Positions 11,583 through 21,469 are shown, counted from the first letter of the stretch. The stretch: DNA of 64,000 nt from Catenuloplanes indicus (GCF_030813715.1 NZ_JAUSUZ010000001.1:9120949-9184948); one strand, 5' to 3'. The notes: generated by a model not told the origin, from the sequence alone. Translations and numbers: made by a program.

Positions 11583-12441
11583 GGGTGTGCCCCGGCTCCC
11601 CGTGCTCGGTGGTCATCGTGAACTCCGCGGTCCGCACCGTGCCGCGATGCTGGAAATCCAGGAACAGCCGGTACGTGCCCGGCGACGGCACCTCGACGGT
11701 GAAGCCGAGCCCGTCCGCGTCCGGGTGCACGTGCAGGTAGGCGAGGTCGCCGTCGCGCAGCGCGACCAGGTGCCCGTACGCGCCGAGGTAGCGCTCCAGG
11801 TCGGTGACCGGTGTGCCGTCCCGGGTGATCGCCATGGTGAGGCGCGACGGCTCGCCCGCGGTGATCCCGCCGTCCGCGGTCACGGTGTAGCCGTCCACCG
11901 TGTCCGTGAAGCCGGGGCCGGGCAGCGGCTGCGGGCGGTAGTCACCGGCGGCCGGCACGTCCGCGCCGAGCGTCAGCGGCTCGTCGCGCCCGGCCGGGTG
12001 GAAGTCGGCGAAGACTCGGTAGTCGCCGGGCGTGGGCACGGACAGCGTGACCTCCCAGGTGCCGTCGGCCGCGCGCACCGGATGCAGGTGCCGGTAGCCG
12101 GTCAGGTCCCGGCGGACCACGATCAGGTGCAGGTCGCGCTCGTGCGTGGGGGTGAACGCGGTGACCGTCGCCTCGTCCGGCCCGATGATCCGGAACCGGA
12201 ACGGCTGTGGCGCGGTGGTGCTGAGCGTGTCGGTGAGCGGCGCCAGCCGGTAGCCGTCCTGGGCGATCTGCAGGCCGCCCGGCGTTTCCGGGTGCGTGTC
12301 ACCGCCGCCGTGGCTCTCGGTGTGGGTGGCCGGCGCGGGCGGGCTCGGGTCCGGGCCGATGGTGCGGCCGAGGCCGAGGGCCGCGCCGAACACCGCGACC
12401 AGGCCCAGCCCGAACGCGCCGAGCCGTGCGGGCGTGTTCAC
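11575..12441 (-). CDS. Secreted or membrane-anchored His-rich protein of the copper operon
   Basis: A 288-residue protein with an N-terminal hydrophobic segment (signal peptide or anchor, residues 6-25), a His/Pro-rich linker and two similar beta-rich repeats. The repeats share the pattern [23 protein letters not shown] and [27 protein letters not shown]. The C-terminus is GHTHG. Several exposed His clusters suit periplasmic-side or extracellular copper binding. GTG 12439-12441 is chosen because GGAGGGAGA lies just upstream; the longer frame is antisense to csoR. It lies immediately upstream of copA in one operon. Role in copper handling is inferred from position. Confidence 0.82.
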   Translation of the reverse strand: MNTPARLGAFGLGLVAVFGAALGLGRTIGPDPSPPAPATHTESHGGGDTHPETPGGLQIAQDGYRLAPLTDTLSTTAPQPFRFRIIGPDEATVTAFTPTHERDLHLIVVRRDLTGYRHLHPVRAADGTWEVTLSVPTPGDYRVFADFHPAGRDEPLTLGADVPAAGDYRPQPLPGPGFTDTVDGYTVTADGGITAGEPSRLTMAITRDGTPVTDLERYLGAYGHLVALRDGDLAYLHVHPDADGLGFTVEVPSPGTYRLFLDFQHRGTVRTAEFTMTTEHGEPGHTHG

Positions 12442-12481
12442 GTGCGTCTCCCTCCGACGTCCTTCGCCTCCGACCATACAC

Positions 12482-12498
12482 ATACCCCTGGGGGGTAC
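12482..12498. promoter_or_regulatory. CsoR-type operator, copA side
   Basis: The pseudopalindrome ATACCCCTGGGGGGTAC matches the G/C-tract CsoR box. It lies about 40 bp upstream of the leftward His-rich protein-copA operon, consistent with copper-relieved repression. Confidence 0.8.
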
Positions 12499-12537
12499 CA
12501 AGGGCGGAGCGGCCGTACGTCCCGTAGCGTGCGCCAC

Positions 12538-12557
12538 ATACCCCCGGGGGGTTGTAT
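12538..12557. promoter_or_regulatory. CsoR-type operator, csoR side
   Basis: ATACCCCCGGGGGGTTGTAT, a second copy of the same box, ends 10 bp before the csoR ATG. Two boxes about 56 bp apart would let CsoR control both divergent transcripts, including its own. Confidence 0.8.
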
Positions 12558-12567
12558 CATCCGTGCC

Positions 12568-12864
12568 ATGAGCAAAACCGCGCCGACCAGGGGCTACACG
12601 GCTAGCAAGGGCGATCTGCAGGCACGTCTGCGCCGGATCGAGGGGCAGGTGCGCGGCATCGAGCGGATGGTCGACGAGGACCGGTACTGCATCGACGTGC
12701 TCACCCAGATATCGGCGATCCAGGCGGCGCTGGACAAGGTGGCGCTGGGCCTGCTGGACGGGCACGCGCGGCACTGCATGCACGAGGGCGCGGCCGAGGG
12801 CCGCGCCGACGAGATGGCGACCGAGATGATGGCGGCGGTGGGCCGCCTGATGAAGCGCGGCTGA
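12568..12864 (+). CDS. csoR: Copper-sensing transcriptional repressor CsoR
   Basis: A 98-residue all-helical metal-sensing repressor of the CsoR/RcnR family. DNA release occurs on Cu(I) binding. The Cys-His-Cys copper ligands are visible: Cys in DEDRYCIDVL, then His and Cys in GHARHCMHE. The family start LQARLRRIEGQVRGIERMV is present. ATG 12568 follows the operator directly. It is divergent from the His-rich protein-copA operon and almost certainly regulates it through the two boxes in the 126-bp gap. Confidence 0.95.
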   Translation: MSKTAPTRGYTASKGDLQARLRRIEGQVRGIERMVDEDRYCIDVLTQISAIQAALDKVALGLLDGHARHCMHEGAAEGRADEMATEMMAAVGRLMKRG

Positions 12865-12866
12865 GG

Positions 12867-13541
12867 CTATCCGGCCGGCGTGCGCAGCGCGGCGAACCGT
12901 GGGCGGGTGTGCACGGTGAAGCCCATCGCCTCGTACAGCCGCACCGCACCGGTGTTGGTCGCGGCCGCATGCAGGAACGGTGTCTCACCGCGCGCCACGA
13001 TGCCGGCCGCGACCGCGCGGACCAGACGAGACGCGAGGCCCTTGCCGCGGAAGTCCGGGTCGGTGCAGACCGCGCTGATCTCGGTGAAGCCCGGTGGGCG
13101 CATGCGCTCGCCGGCCATCGCGATCAGCCGGCCGTCGTGCCGGAGCCCCAGGTAGCTGCCCAGCTCGACGGTGCGCGGGCCGAACGGGCCGGGGCGGGTG
13201 CGCGCGGTCAGGTCCAGCATCTCCGGCACGTCGGCCGGGCCGAGGCGCACCGCGTCCGGGTCCGGCTCGGCGCGCAGCGCGGTCGCGACCATCTGCACGC
13301 CGTCCATCATCTCCACCACGGTCCAGCCGTCCGGTGGGGTGATCCGCGGGCCGGTGACCAGCAGCTGCTCGCCGGCACCGGCGAGGGTGGCCAGATCGGC
13401 CCAGGCGGCCGGGTCGCCCGGCTCGGCCAGACCGTGGAACGGGCCGACCTCGGGAAGAAAACGGACGGCGGCGCCGGCGCGGCGGCCGAGGTGTGCGTGC
13501 GGGCCGTGGACGATCGACGCCCACACCGGATTGTCGAGCAT
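12867..13541 (-). CDS. GNAT family N-acetyltransferase
   Basis: A 224-residue acetyl-CoA-dependent transferase, FR47-like. The acetyl-CoA motif A is VCTDPDFRGKGLASRLVRAV (RGKGLA pyrophosphate loop), followed by the motif-B part NTGAVRLYEAMGF. The substrate is unknown. ATG 13541 (MLDNPVWAS) fits relatives; ATGs at 13550 and 13562 are also in frame. It is convergent to csoR with only 2 bp between stops and divergent from the next gene. Confidence 0.87.
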   Translation of the reverse strand: MLDNPVWASIVHGPHAHLGRRAGAAVRFLPEVGPFHGLAEPGDPAAWADLATLAGAGEQLLVTGPRITPPDGWTVVEMMDGVQMVATALRAEPDPDAVRLGPADVPEMLDLTARTRPGPFGPRTVELGSYLGLRHDGRLIAMAGERMRPPGFTEISAVCTDPDFRGKGLASRLVRAVAAGIVARGETPFLHAAATNTGAVRLYEAMGFTVHTRPRFAALRTPAG

Positions 13542-13620
13542 GGCCACCATTATCCGGATCATCCGTCGTACCCCCGACAGCCCTTGATCAACTTTGCCGT
13601 ACGGTCGTTATGATCTGCCG

Positions 13621-14379
13621 GTGATCGAGCCGTTCGGACTTCTCCTCGCCTTCAGTGGCGCCGGCACCGGCGGCGTCCGGTTCGCCCTTTCCGAGGGCGC
13701 GGACGCGCTGCGCTGGCGTGTGCTGCGGGAGAGCGCCGGGGTGCTGCCCGGCGCGTCCGACCCGTTCCTGGTCCGCGACACCGGCGGCGCGATCCACTGC
13801 CTGACCGCGGGCGGTGACGGCGTGCGGGTCTGGACCACGGCCGACCTGGAGACCTGGTCCGGCCCGCGGGTGCTGCCGGTCGGCGTGACCGGCGTGCGCG
13901 CGCCGAAGGCCTACCCGGACGGCGCCGGGCACCGGGTGATCTTCACGGCGGGCGGCCGCGCGTACGGCGTGCACACCGCCGGCCTGGACACCGCCGGCCT
14001 GGACACCGCCACCGCGCCGGTGCCGCTGCTCGACCGGTCCGGCGACGACGTGGCGCTGCTGCACGCGAACGGCGTGGAGTACCGGTTCCACTCCGACGGC
14101 GGGACGCTGGTCCAGTGTCGCCGCGACGGCGACTCGTTCACCGAGGTCAAGCACGGCATCGGCGACGGCGAGGCCGCGGTGGTCTTCGCCGGGCTCGGCG
14201 GCCGCACCTGGTACCTGCTGGCCGGCACCGGCGACGGCCTGCGCCCGTACGTCACCCGCGGCATCGGCATCGGCGCATGGCAGCCCGCCAGCCCGGACGG
14301 CATGCCCGCCGGTGCCCGCCGCGGCGGTGTCATAACCGTGACAGAGGACGAGTTCAAGCGCCTGGAGGCGCACGCCTGA
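13621..14379 (+). CDS. GH43-like beta-propeller protein
   Basis: About 252 residues. The N-terminus (LLLAFSGAG..VRFALSEGADALRWRVL) and SDPFLVRD resemble the first blade and DPxxxR region of GH43/GH32-type five-bladed propellers. The usual full-length set of catalytic acids could not be confirmed, so activity on a sugar polymer is uncertain. GTG 13621 is the best start although no strong ribosome site is visible. A 15-bp in-frame duplication encodes TAGLDTAGLDTA near 13975-14010. No signal peptide is seen. Confidence 0.65.
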   Translation: MIEPFGLLLAFSGAGTGGVRFALSEGADALRWRVLRESAGVLPGASDPFLVRDTGGAIHCLTAGGDGVRVWTTADLETWSGPRVLPVGVTGVRAPKAYPDGAGHRVIFTAGGRAYGVHTAGLDTAGLDTATAPVPLLDRSGDDVALLHANGVEYRFHSDGGTLVQCRRDGDSFTEVKHGIGDGEAAVVFAGLGGRTWYLLAGTGDGLRPYVTRGIGIGAWQPASPDGMPAGARRGGVITVTEDEFKRLEAHA

Positions 14380-14417
14380 CCGTTGACCTTGGGCCTTTCA
14401 TTCGCCATGGTGAATCA

Positions 14418-15053
14418 ATGGGCGCGAGCGAGGACTGGTACGAATGGCACCGGCCGTACGACGAGCCGGGGTCGCCGCTCGCGGCCCGGCTCGCCGTGGT
14501 GCAGCGGCACATCACCGACTGGCTGGACAGCCGCCCCGGCGAGCTGCTCACCTGCGTGAGCGCCTGCGCCGGCCAGGGCCGCGACCTGATCGGCGTGCTG
14601 GAACGCCGGGACGACGCCCGCCGGGTCCGCGCCCGGCTGCTGGAGACCGACCCGCGCAACGTCGCGGTCGCCGAGGCGCACATAGCCCGGGCCGGGCTGA
14701 CCGGCGTCGAGGTACTCCGCGCCGACGCCGGCGACCTGGCCAGCTACGCCGGCGCGATCCCGGCCGACCTGCTGCTCTTCGCCGGCGTGCTCGGCAACGT
14801 CACCGACGCCGACGCCCGCACCAGCGTCACCGCGTTCCGCTCGCTGTGCGCCACCCGCGGCACCGTGATCTGGACCCGGACCCGGCAACCCCCTGACCTC
14901 ACCCCGGCGGTACGTGGCTGGCTGGCCGACGAGGGTTTCGAGGAGCTCACGTTCGAGGCGCCGCCGAACGCGACGTTCTCGGTCGGCGTCCACCGCCTGA
15001 CCGTGCCGCCCCGGCCGCTCACGGTTGGCCGGATGTTCACGTTCGTCCGGTGA
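14418..15053 (+). CDS. Class I SAM-dependent methyltransferase
   Basis: A 211-residue cytosolic protein. The SAM-binding strand-loop is LLTCVSACAGQGRDL, with an acidic motif LLETDPRNV about 35 residues later and LLLFAGVLGNVT further on, in the order expected for a Rossmann methyltransferase. The substrate is unknown. ATG 14418 is supported by the matching family-length N-terminus SEDWYEWHRPYDEPGSPLAARL, read here in two parts (SEDWYEWHRPYDE, PGSPLAARL). It follows the GH43-like gene by 38 bp and its stop abuts the convergent lipoprotein stop. Confidence 0.85.
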   Translation: MGASEDWYEWHRPYDEPGSPLAARLAVVQRHITDWLDSRPGELLTCVSACAGQGRDLIGVLERRDDARRVRARLLETDPRNVAVAEAHIARAGLTGVEVLRADAGDLASYAGAIPADLLLFAGVLGNVTDADARTSVTAFRSLCATRGTVIWTRTRQPPDLTPAVRGWLADEGFEELTFEAPPNATFSVGVHRLTVPPRPLTVGRMFTFVR

Positions 15054-15434
15054 TCAGCGGCGGCACTCCGTCATCGCCTCGGCGACCGCGGGATCGTTCT
15101 CCAGGTCGTCGGAGGCGGTGAACTTCAGGCCGGTGAAGCCCCAGCCCGGCGTGGGGCTCAGGTCCGGGCCGATCCGCCACAGGTGACGGCCGTCCGTGCA
15201 GCGGATGTACTGCGGGGTGCGCGCCTTGCCGTCGATGTCGTGGCAGGCAACCGTGGCCTTCTTCGCGTCGATCGTCTTCCCGGGTACGAAGACCTCCGCG
15301 CACGAGATGAACAGGTCCTCGCCGCTGAGCTGGTCGGCGGGTGGGGCGACGGACGCGACCGGCTGACTGCACGCGGCGGTGAGCAGGACGGCAGCAGCCA
15401 AGATCATGAAACGGGCGGGGCGCACGGGCACCAT
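15054..15434 (-). CDS. Putative lipoprotein
   Basis: A 126-residue exported protein with a positively charged start, a hydrophobic core and the lipobox LTAAC, so Cys22 would be lipidated and the protein anchored outside the membrane. The mature part has four more Cys residues, possibly forming disulphides, and no recognised domain. Its stop touches that of the convergent methyltransferase gene. Confidence 0.8.
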   Translation of the reverse strand: MVPVRPARFMILAAAVLLTAACSQPVASVAPPADQLSGEDLFISCAEVFVPGKTIDAKKATVACHDIDGKARTPQYIRCTDGRHLWRIGPDLSPTPGWGFTGLKFTASDDLENDPAVAEAMTECRR

Positions 15435-15691
15435 CGTGGTGTCACCTCGGAGTTAGATCAAGGTTGAGCTTCGCCGGTCACCCGTCCGAGTGATCCGGAT
15501 GCGCCGCGGGCAACCGTACCCCATCCGGCCCTTGCGCATTCCGGCCGTGCACGACCTTCGGGCGGCGGATGAGGGAGGGGTTCGGTTCCTGTGGTGACCG
15601 GCGACGGGACGTGCAGGGAGGCCGCCCGCGGCCGACCGGAGCCCGCGGGAGCACCGCCACGTGGCCACGCCGGAAGCGGGAACATCTGCTT
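15435..15691. other. Intergenic region upstream of the lipoprotein gene
   Basis: These 257 bases carry no supported gene. They should contain the lipoprotein promoter and the 3' end of the sdaA-reductase transcript; no clear terminator hairpin was found. Confidence 0.5.
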
Positions 15692-16666
15692 CTATCCCGT
15701 TGGGTACAGGCCCCGCTGCCGCGCCGCCAAGCGGGTCAGGCCGAGCAGCGCGTCGATGTTCGGGGTCGGGACCGCGAGCCGGCTGCCGATCTCGCTGACC
15801 GCGGTGACCAGGGCGTCGAGTTCGATTGTGCGGCCGGCTTCGGCGTCCTGGAGCATGGAGGTCTTGAAGGCGCCGAGGCGGCGGGCGACGGCGATGCGGT
15901 CCTCGGCGCTCTGCGTGATCGGGGCGCCGGTCAGTGCGCCGATCGCGGCGGCCTCGGTCATCACACGCTGGATGAACGCGTTGACCAGCGGGTCGTCCAG
16001 GATCAGGTCGGCGGTGGCGGTGGTCAGCACGGAGATCGGGTTCATGGTCATGTTGCCCCAGAGCTTGAACCACACGTCGCGCTGGATCGCGTCGCTGACC
16101 GTGACCCGGAAGCCGCCGGAGCGCAGCAACTCCGCGGTCCGCACCACGCGTTCCGAGGAGTCCCCGGACGGCTCGCCGATGATCAGCTCGTCGCCGGCGG
16201 TGAGCAGCGCGTGGCCGGGCTCTGCCTGCCGTGCCGCCAGGTGGACCACGCAGCCCAGCACCTGGGACGGCGGGAGTGCGGCGGTGACGGTGCGGTCCGG
16301 GTCGGTGGCGTCCAGGACGGTGCCCTCGAGCGCGCCGCCGAAATCGTGGAAGAACCACCACGGTACGCCGTTGAGCGCCGGGACCACGACGGTCGACGGG
16401 CCGATCAGCGAGGTCAGTGTGGGAGCGAGCGCGGGCAGGTGGTGTGACTTGACCGCGATGATCACCACATCGTGCGGGCCGAGTTCGGCCGCGTCCGCGG
16501 AGGTCTGTGCGACCGGGGAGGACTCGGAGTTCACCAGCCAGCCGCGGGTGCGGAGCGCGTCGAGCGTGGCGCCGCGGGCGAGGGCGGAGACCGGCACACC
16601 GGCGCGGGCGAGCCGCCCGCCGAGCACGCCACCGACCGCGCCGGCACCGACCACGCAGACCCTCAT
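15692..16666 (-). CDS. Ketopantoate reductase family protein (2-dehydropantoate 2-reductase-like)
   Basis: A 324-residue NADPH-dependent oxidoreductase. The N-terminal Rossmann motif is VVGAGAVGGVLGGRLARAG. The family's central Lys region (FKLWGNMTMNPISVLT) and the C-terminal helical domain ending in PNIDALLGLTRLAA are present. It may act in pantothenate synthesis or on another 2-keto acid, because actinomycetes carry several paralogues. It lies 12 bp after sdaA on the same strand, so the two are probably one operon. Confidence 0.87.
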   Translation of the reverse strand: MRVCVVGAGAVGGVLGGRLARAGVPVSALARGATLDALRTRGWLVNSESSPVAQTSADAAELGPHDVVIIAVKSHHLPALAPTLTSLIGPSTVVVPALNGVPWWFFHDFGGALEGTVLDATDPDRTVTAALPPSQVLGCVVHLAARQAEPGHALLTAGDELIIGEPSGDSSERVVRTAELLRSGGFRVTVSDAIQRDVWFKLWGNMTMNPISVLTTATADLILDDPLVNAFIQRVMTEAAAIGALTGAPITQSAEDRIAVARRLGAFKTSMLQDAEAGRTIELDALVTAVSEIGSRLAVPTPNIDALLGLTRLAARQRGLYPTG

Positions 16667-16678
16667 AGGACCGGAAAG

Positions 16679-18046
<1,368 letters not shown>

Positions 18047-18186
18047 GATGCTGTCTCCGTCGGGTGTTGAGCGGGGCGATCCGTTCACACGGTATCCCGG
18101 TCACGTTGGTACGTTCGCGGGCGATGCGATGTCGTCGTAGGGCTTTCCCGGTTGTCACCGGATGAAATCCCGTCTGGAGGTGTGCG

Positions 18187-19092
18187 GTGACCCGGCCGGC
18201 CGTGCGCGTGCACTCACCCACCGAGCAGCGGAACCCGGCCACCGCCGAGATCGACCGCGCGGACACGCTGGGCGTCCTGCGGTTGATCAACGCACAGGAT
18301 GCCACGGTCGCCGGCGCGGTCGCGGCCGCCCTCCCCGCGCTGGCCCGCGCGGTGGACCTGGGCGTGGCGGCACTGCGCGGCGGCGGGCGGGTGCACTACG
18401 CGGGCGCGGGTTCGTCCGGGCGGCTCGGTGTGATGGACGCGGCGGAGATCCCGCCGACGTACGGGTATCCGCCGGACCGCTTCGTGGCGCATCTGGCCGG
18501 CGGCGCGGTGGCGATGACCGCGGCGGTCGAGGACGTGGAGGACTCCGCGTCGTCCGGCCGGGACGATCTCGCCGGCGTGACCGAGCCGGACCTGGTCGTG
18601 GGCCTGGCCGCGTCCGGGCGCACGCCGTACGTGGCCGGTGCGTTCGAGGCGGCCCGCGCGGTGGGTGCGCCGACCGTGCTGATCACCGCGAACCCGGCCG
18701 CGACGCTCGCCCCGGACGTGCTGGTCTGCGCGGCGACCGGTCCGGAGGCGGTCGCCGGTTCCACCCGGATGAAGGCCGGTACCGCGCAGAAGATGCTGCT
18801 GCACACGTTCTCCACCGCCGTCATGATCCGGATGGGCCGGACGTTCTCGAACCTGATGGTCGACGTCCGCGCCACGAACGCGAAGCTGCGCGGCCGCATG
18901 CTGGTCACGCTGGCGGAGGCGACCGGCGCGGGCGACGCGGAGTGCCGGGCCGCGCTGTCCGCCGCGGACGGCGACCTGAAGGTGGCGATCACGTCGATGC
19001 TGGCCGGCGTCGACCCACCGGCGGCCCGGCGGGCGCTGCACGCGTGCGACGGCGTGGTCCGGGCCGCGCTGCGCCACCTCGGTCGGGCCTGA
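18187..19092 (+). CDS. murQ: N-acetylmuramic acid 6-phosphate etherase
   Basis: Cleaves the lactyl ether of MurNAc-6-phosphate to give GlcNAc-6-phosphate and D-lactate during cell-wall recycling. The SIS-type fold shows the sugar-phosphate loop YAGAGSSGRLGVMDAAEIPPTYG, quoted as YAGAGSSGRLG and DAAEIPPTYG, and the second half has STRMKAGTAQKM. The length of 301 residues is normal. GTG 18187 follows GGAGG at a good distance. It is 6 bp upstream of a BadF-type sugar kinase gene, forming a two-gene recycling operon. Confidence 0.95.
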   Translation: MTRPAVRVHSPTEQRNPATAEIDRADTLGVLRLINAQDATVAGAVAAALPALARAVDLGVAALRGGGRVHYAGAGSSGRLGVMDAAEIPPTYGYPPDRFVAHLAGGAVAMTAAVEDVEDSASSGRDDLAGVTEPDLVVGLAASGRTPYVAGAFEAARAVGAPTVLITANPAATLAPDVLVCAATGPEAVAGSTRMKAGTAQKMLLHTFSTAVMIRMGRTFSNLMVDVRATNAKLRGRMLVTLAEATGAGDAECRAALSAADGDLKVAITSMLAGVDPPAARRALHACDGVVRAALRHLGRA

Positions 19093-19098
19093 ACGCGC

Positions 19099-20037
19099 GT
19101 GACCCTGGTCGTCGGCGTCGACGTGGGCGGTTCCGGCGTGCGCGCCCGCGCGGAGCTGGACGGCCACGTCCGGTCCGAGCGAACGATTTCCGGCCCGGTA
19201 CGGATCAGCGGCCCCGGCCTGGCCCCGGTGGTCGCGGAGCTGGTGCGGTCGCTGACGTCCCCGGCCGTGCCGGACGCCGTGGCGATCGGGTGCGCGGGCG
19301 TGGCCACGTTCGGTGCCGCGCTGCGCGACCCGCTGGTCGCGGCCGTGCCCGGCGCGCGCGTCGCGGTGTGTTCGGACCTGCTGACCGCCTATCTGGGCGG
19401 CCTCGGCATCCCGGCCGCCACGCTGCTCGGCGGCGGCGGCTCCGGCGCGGTGCTCGCGGCCGGCACCGGTGCGGTCGCGTTCGGCGGCGGGCCCGGCACC
19501 GGCTGGCGGCGCGCGGACGGCTGGGGGCACCTGCTCGGCGACGACGGCGGCGGCGCCTGGATCGGCCGGGCCGGTCTCCGCGCCGCGCTGCGGGCTTGCG
19601 ACGGCAGGCCGGGCGGCTCGGCGGCGCTGCGCGACCTGATGCGGTCCCGGCTCGGCGACCCCGGCACCGTGGTCGCCGGCCTGACCGGCCGGACGGCTCG
19701 CGCGGGTGCCCTGGCCGCGTTCGCGCCGTCCGTGATCGAGGCCGCGGCCGGCGATCCGGTGGCCGCCGCGATTCTCGCGGAGGCGGCCGGTCACCTCGCC
19801 GACACCGCCCGCGCCGTCGCGGCCTCGCCGGACGTCGCCGTGGTGGGGAATCTGGTCCGGCCCGGTGGGCCGCTGGCCGCGCTGCTGGAGCACGCGCTGC
19901 GGACGCGCGGCCTGCGCCCGGTACCGGCCGCCGGTACACCACTGGACGGCGCGGTCACGCTGGCCGGCGCGCTGCTGCGCCGCGGCACCCTGCCCGCGGC
20001 GCTGGCGACCGCGGGCGCGCTGACCACGCACGGCTGA
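19099..20037 (+). CDS. BadF/BadG/BcrA/BcrD-type ATPase, probable amino-sugar kinase
   Basis: A 312-residue protein of the ASKHA fold. The phosphate-1 motif GVDVGGSGVRAR and the phosphate-2/adenosine loops LAAGTGAVAFGG and RADGWGHLLGDDGGGAWIG match the GlcNAc/MurNAc kinase group. With murQ immediately upstream, phosphorylation of MurNAc or GlcNAc is the likely role. GTG 19099 puts the ATPase motif at residue 6. A 14-bp repeat (GACCACGCACGGCT) straddles its stop, indicating a recent small duplication. Confidence 0.87.
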   Translation: MTLVVGVDVGGSGVRARAELDGHVRSERTISGPVRISGPGLAPVVAELVRSLTSPAVPDAVAIGCAGVATFGAALRDPLVAAVPGARVAVCSDLLTAYLGGLGIPAATLLGGGGSGAVLAAGTGAVAFGGGPGTGWRRADGWGHLLGDDGGGAWIGRAGLRAALRACDGRPGGSAALRDLMRSRLGDPGTVVAGLTGRTARAGALAAFAPSVIEAAAGDPVAAAILAEAAGHLADTARAVAASPDVAVVGNLVRPGGPLAALLEHALRTRGLRPVPAAGTPLDGAVTLAGALLRRGTLPAALATAGALTTHG

Positions 20038-20212
20038 CCACGCACGGCTGGACCGTGCCCGGCTGACGTGCCGCAACCCGGGGATTCGACACGCCCACCC
20101 GCACCGGATGGGCGTCTGTCGGCAAGTGCACACCGCGCCATCCGCGCGGAACCGGGGATCGAACCTGCCCGTGGAAACCAGCCATTTCCATGCATGCCGC
20201 AGGGGGAGACCC

Positions 20213-20818
20213 ATGACCACGATAGCGCGCAGAACGGCCGCCGCCACGGCGGCCGTGCTGATCGCCGGCGCCGGCGGTTATCTGCTGATACCGCCGTCCG
20301 CGACCGCGTCCAGCCACCGGGAGGCGCCGGCGATCGCGGCGGACCCGGCGGTCGACAACACCGACCTGTACGCGTTCAGCAGCCCGGACCGTCCCGGCTT
20401 CGTGACGTTCGTGCTGAACGTGATGCCGTTCGAGGCGCCGGACGGCGGGCCGAACTTCTTCCCGTTCGCCACGGACGCGACCTACCGGATCAACGTCGAC
20501 AACGACGGCGACGCGAAGCCGGACGTGATCTTCAAGTGGACGTTCCGGACCGACGACCGGCGCGGCAACCGCACGTTCCTCTACAACGACGGGCCGGTCA
20601 CCGCGCTCGACGACGAGAACCTGCTGATCCGGCAGTCCTACACGCTGGAGGCGTCGTTCGGCGGCGGCCCGTTCGAGCCGGCGGTGCCGAGCGCGCCGGT
20701 CGCGCCGTCCCGGGTCGGTAACGCGTCCATGCCGGACTACCGGAAGCTGCGCGACGCCGCGACGATCACGCTCGACGGCGGCTGGCGGATCTTCGCCGGG
20801 CAGGCCGAAGTCAAGTAA
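20213..20818 (+). CDS. DUF4331 family secreted protein, truncated at the prophage junction
   Basis: The N-terminus has a signal peptide (residues 1-33, ending TASSHREAP). The mature start SSHREAPAI..DPAVDNTDLYAFSSPD is the hallmark of DUF4331 proteins, which are exported and of unknown function. The family sequence runs to WRIFAGQA, where relatives continue with DDPFF and about 200 more residues. Here it ends EVK-stop at 20816-20818. The gene therefore lost its 3' half at the point where phage genes begin. GCAGGGGGAG precedes the ATG. Confidence 0.85.
   Translation: MTTIARRTAAATAAVLIAGAGGYLLIPPSATASSHREAPAIAADPAVDNTDLYAFSSPDRPGFVTFVLNVMPFEAPDGGPNFFPFATDATYRINVDNDGDAKPDVIFKWTFRTDDRRGNRTFLYNDGPVTALDDENLLIRQSYTLEASFGGGPFEPAVPSAPVAPSRVGNASMPDYRKLRDAATITLDGGWRIFAGQAEVK
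20797..20812. other. Probable attL / left prophage junction
   Basis: Similarity to DUF4331 stops after the codons for FAGQA, within GGGCAGGCCGAAGTC. A phage-type terminator and leftward repressor gene begin within 80 bp. The exact core cannot be set without attR, which is not in the window. Confidence 0.6.
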
Positions 20819-20840
20819 ACATCCCAGCCACTTGAACGCT

Positions 20841-20876
20841 GCCATCACCCACGTTTATGCAGGTGATGGCTTTTTT
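20841..20876. terminator. Rho-independent terminator at the prophage left end
   Basis: GCCATCACC and GGTGATGGC form a 9-bp stem around a 12-nt loop followed by six T on the plus strand. It separates the truncated DUF4331 gene from the convergent repressor gene. Confidence 0.92.
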
Positions 20877-20877
20877 G

Positions 20878-21303
20878 TTACCCGGCTGAGCGCTGCCCGG
20901 CCTCGCCCTCGGCGATGTCGGCGGAAAGAATCGCTGCGATGGTGTCGAGCGAGGCGCGGGCCATCGTTCGCAGAGAGTTACTGCGCCGGGGGTTGTCGGC
21001 GATGGACTGGAGTCGCCGGGCGACGATCGCCAGGTCGGGGTCTTCGATGTCGTCGGCGAGGTTTCCGTTAAGGATTCGATCAATTTCTCCCTCGGGCCAT
21101 TCGAGTGCCTTTTCGAGGGCGGCGATGGTGCGGCGCTGGCCGATGCTGCCTGGTTCTCCGTTTTCGATGATGCGGAGTTTCGCGGGGGAGGGGCCGCCGC
21201 GTTCTTGGATTTGTCCTTGGGTGAGGTTGAGTTCTTCTTCGCGCCGTCGTCTGACTGCGGTGCCGAGTCGTCGCCAGTCGTCTGCGTGTGCCACACCCAC
21301 CAT
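20878..21303 (-). CDS. XRE family regulator, probable prophage repressor
   Basis: A 141-residue protein with an N-terminal helix-turn-helix (RLGTAVRRRREEELNLTQGQIQERGGPS..IENGE) followed by a helical C-terminal part likely used for dimerisation. It is the only leftward gene at the left end and faces a rightward HTH gene across a palindromic operator, the layout of a lysogeny switch. ATG 21303 is used; the longer frame runs antisense through the operator. Repressor function is inferred from position. Confidence 0.8.
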   Translation of the reverse strand: MVGVAHADDWRRLGTAVRRRREEELNLTQGQIQERGGPSPAKLRIIENGEPGSIGQRRTIAALEKALEWPEGEIDRILNGNLADDIEDPDLAIVARRLQSIADNPRRSNSLRTMARASLDTIAAILSADIAEGEAGQRSAG

Positions 21304-21421
21304 CTTCCCTGAAAACTCCCGAAAACCTGAGCGCGCATCCCGTAGATCCATGAGGTTGAGTATCCTCGCCGGTCCGCCGTTGCGGTGAACCCGACCCCCG
21401 GCGGGTGACTCCCAAGAACAA

Positions 21422-21447
21422 CAAGCGTTTTCGCTTGTTTTCAAGCG
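21422..21447. promoter_or_regulatory. Operator-like array of CAAGCG/CGCTTG half-sites
   Basis: CAAGCG-TTTT-CGCTTG-TTTT-CAAGCG forms two overlapping palindromes with identical 4-nt spacers, in the gap between divergent HTH genes. A further GCAAGC sequence lies near 21457. This is the expected target of the repressor and/or the Cro-like protein. Confidence 0.72.
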
Positions 21448-21469
21448 CCAAGTAGCGCAAGCTAGCGAC

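Noticed and set aside
9867..11621. 584-codon plus-strand frame opposite copA
   Set aside because: Exact antisense shadow of the ATPase with no recognisable protein pattern.
18214..20247. 677-codon minus-strand frame
   Set aside because: Antisense to murQ and the sugar kinase, both of which have clear motifs.
20213..20818. DUF4331 protein as a natural short family member
   Set aside because: Family similarity stops mid-domain exactly where phage features start, which fits truncation better.
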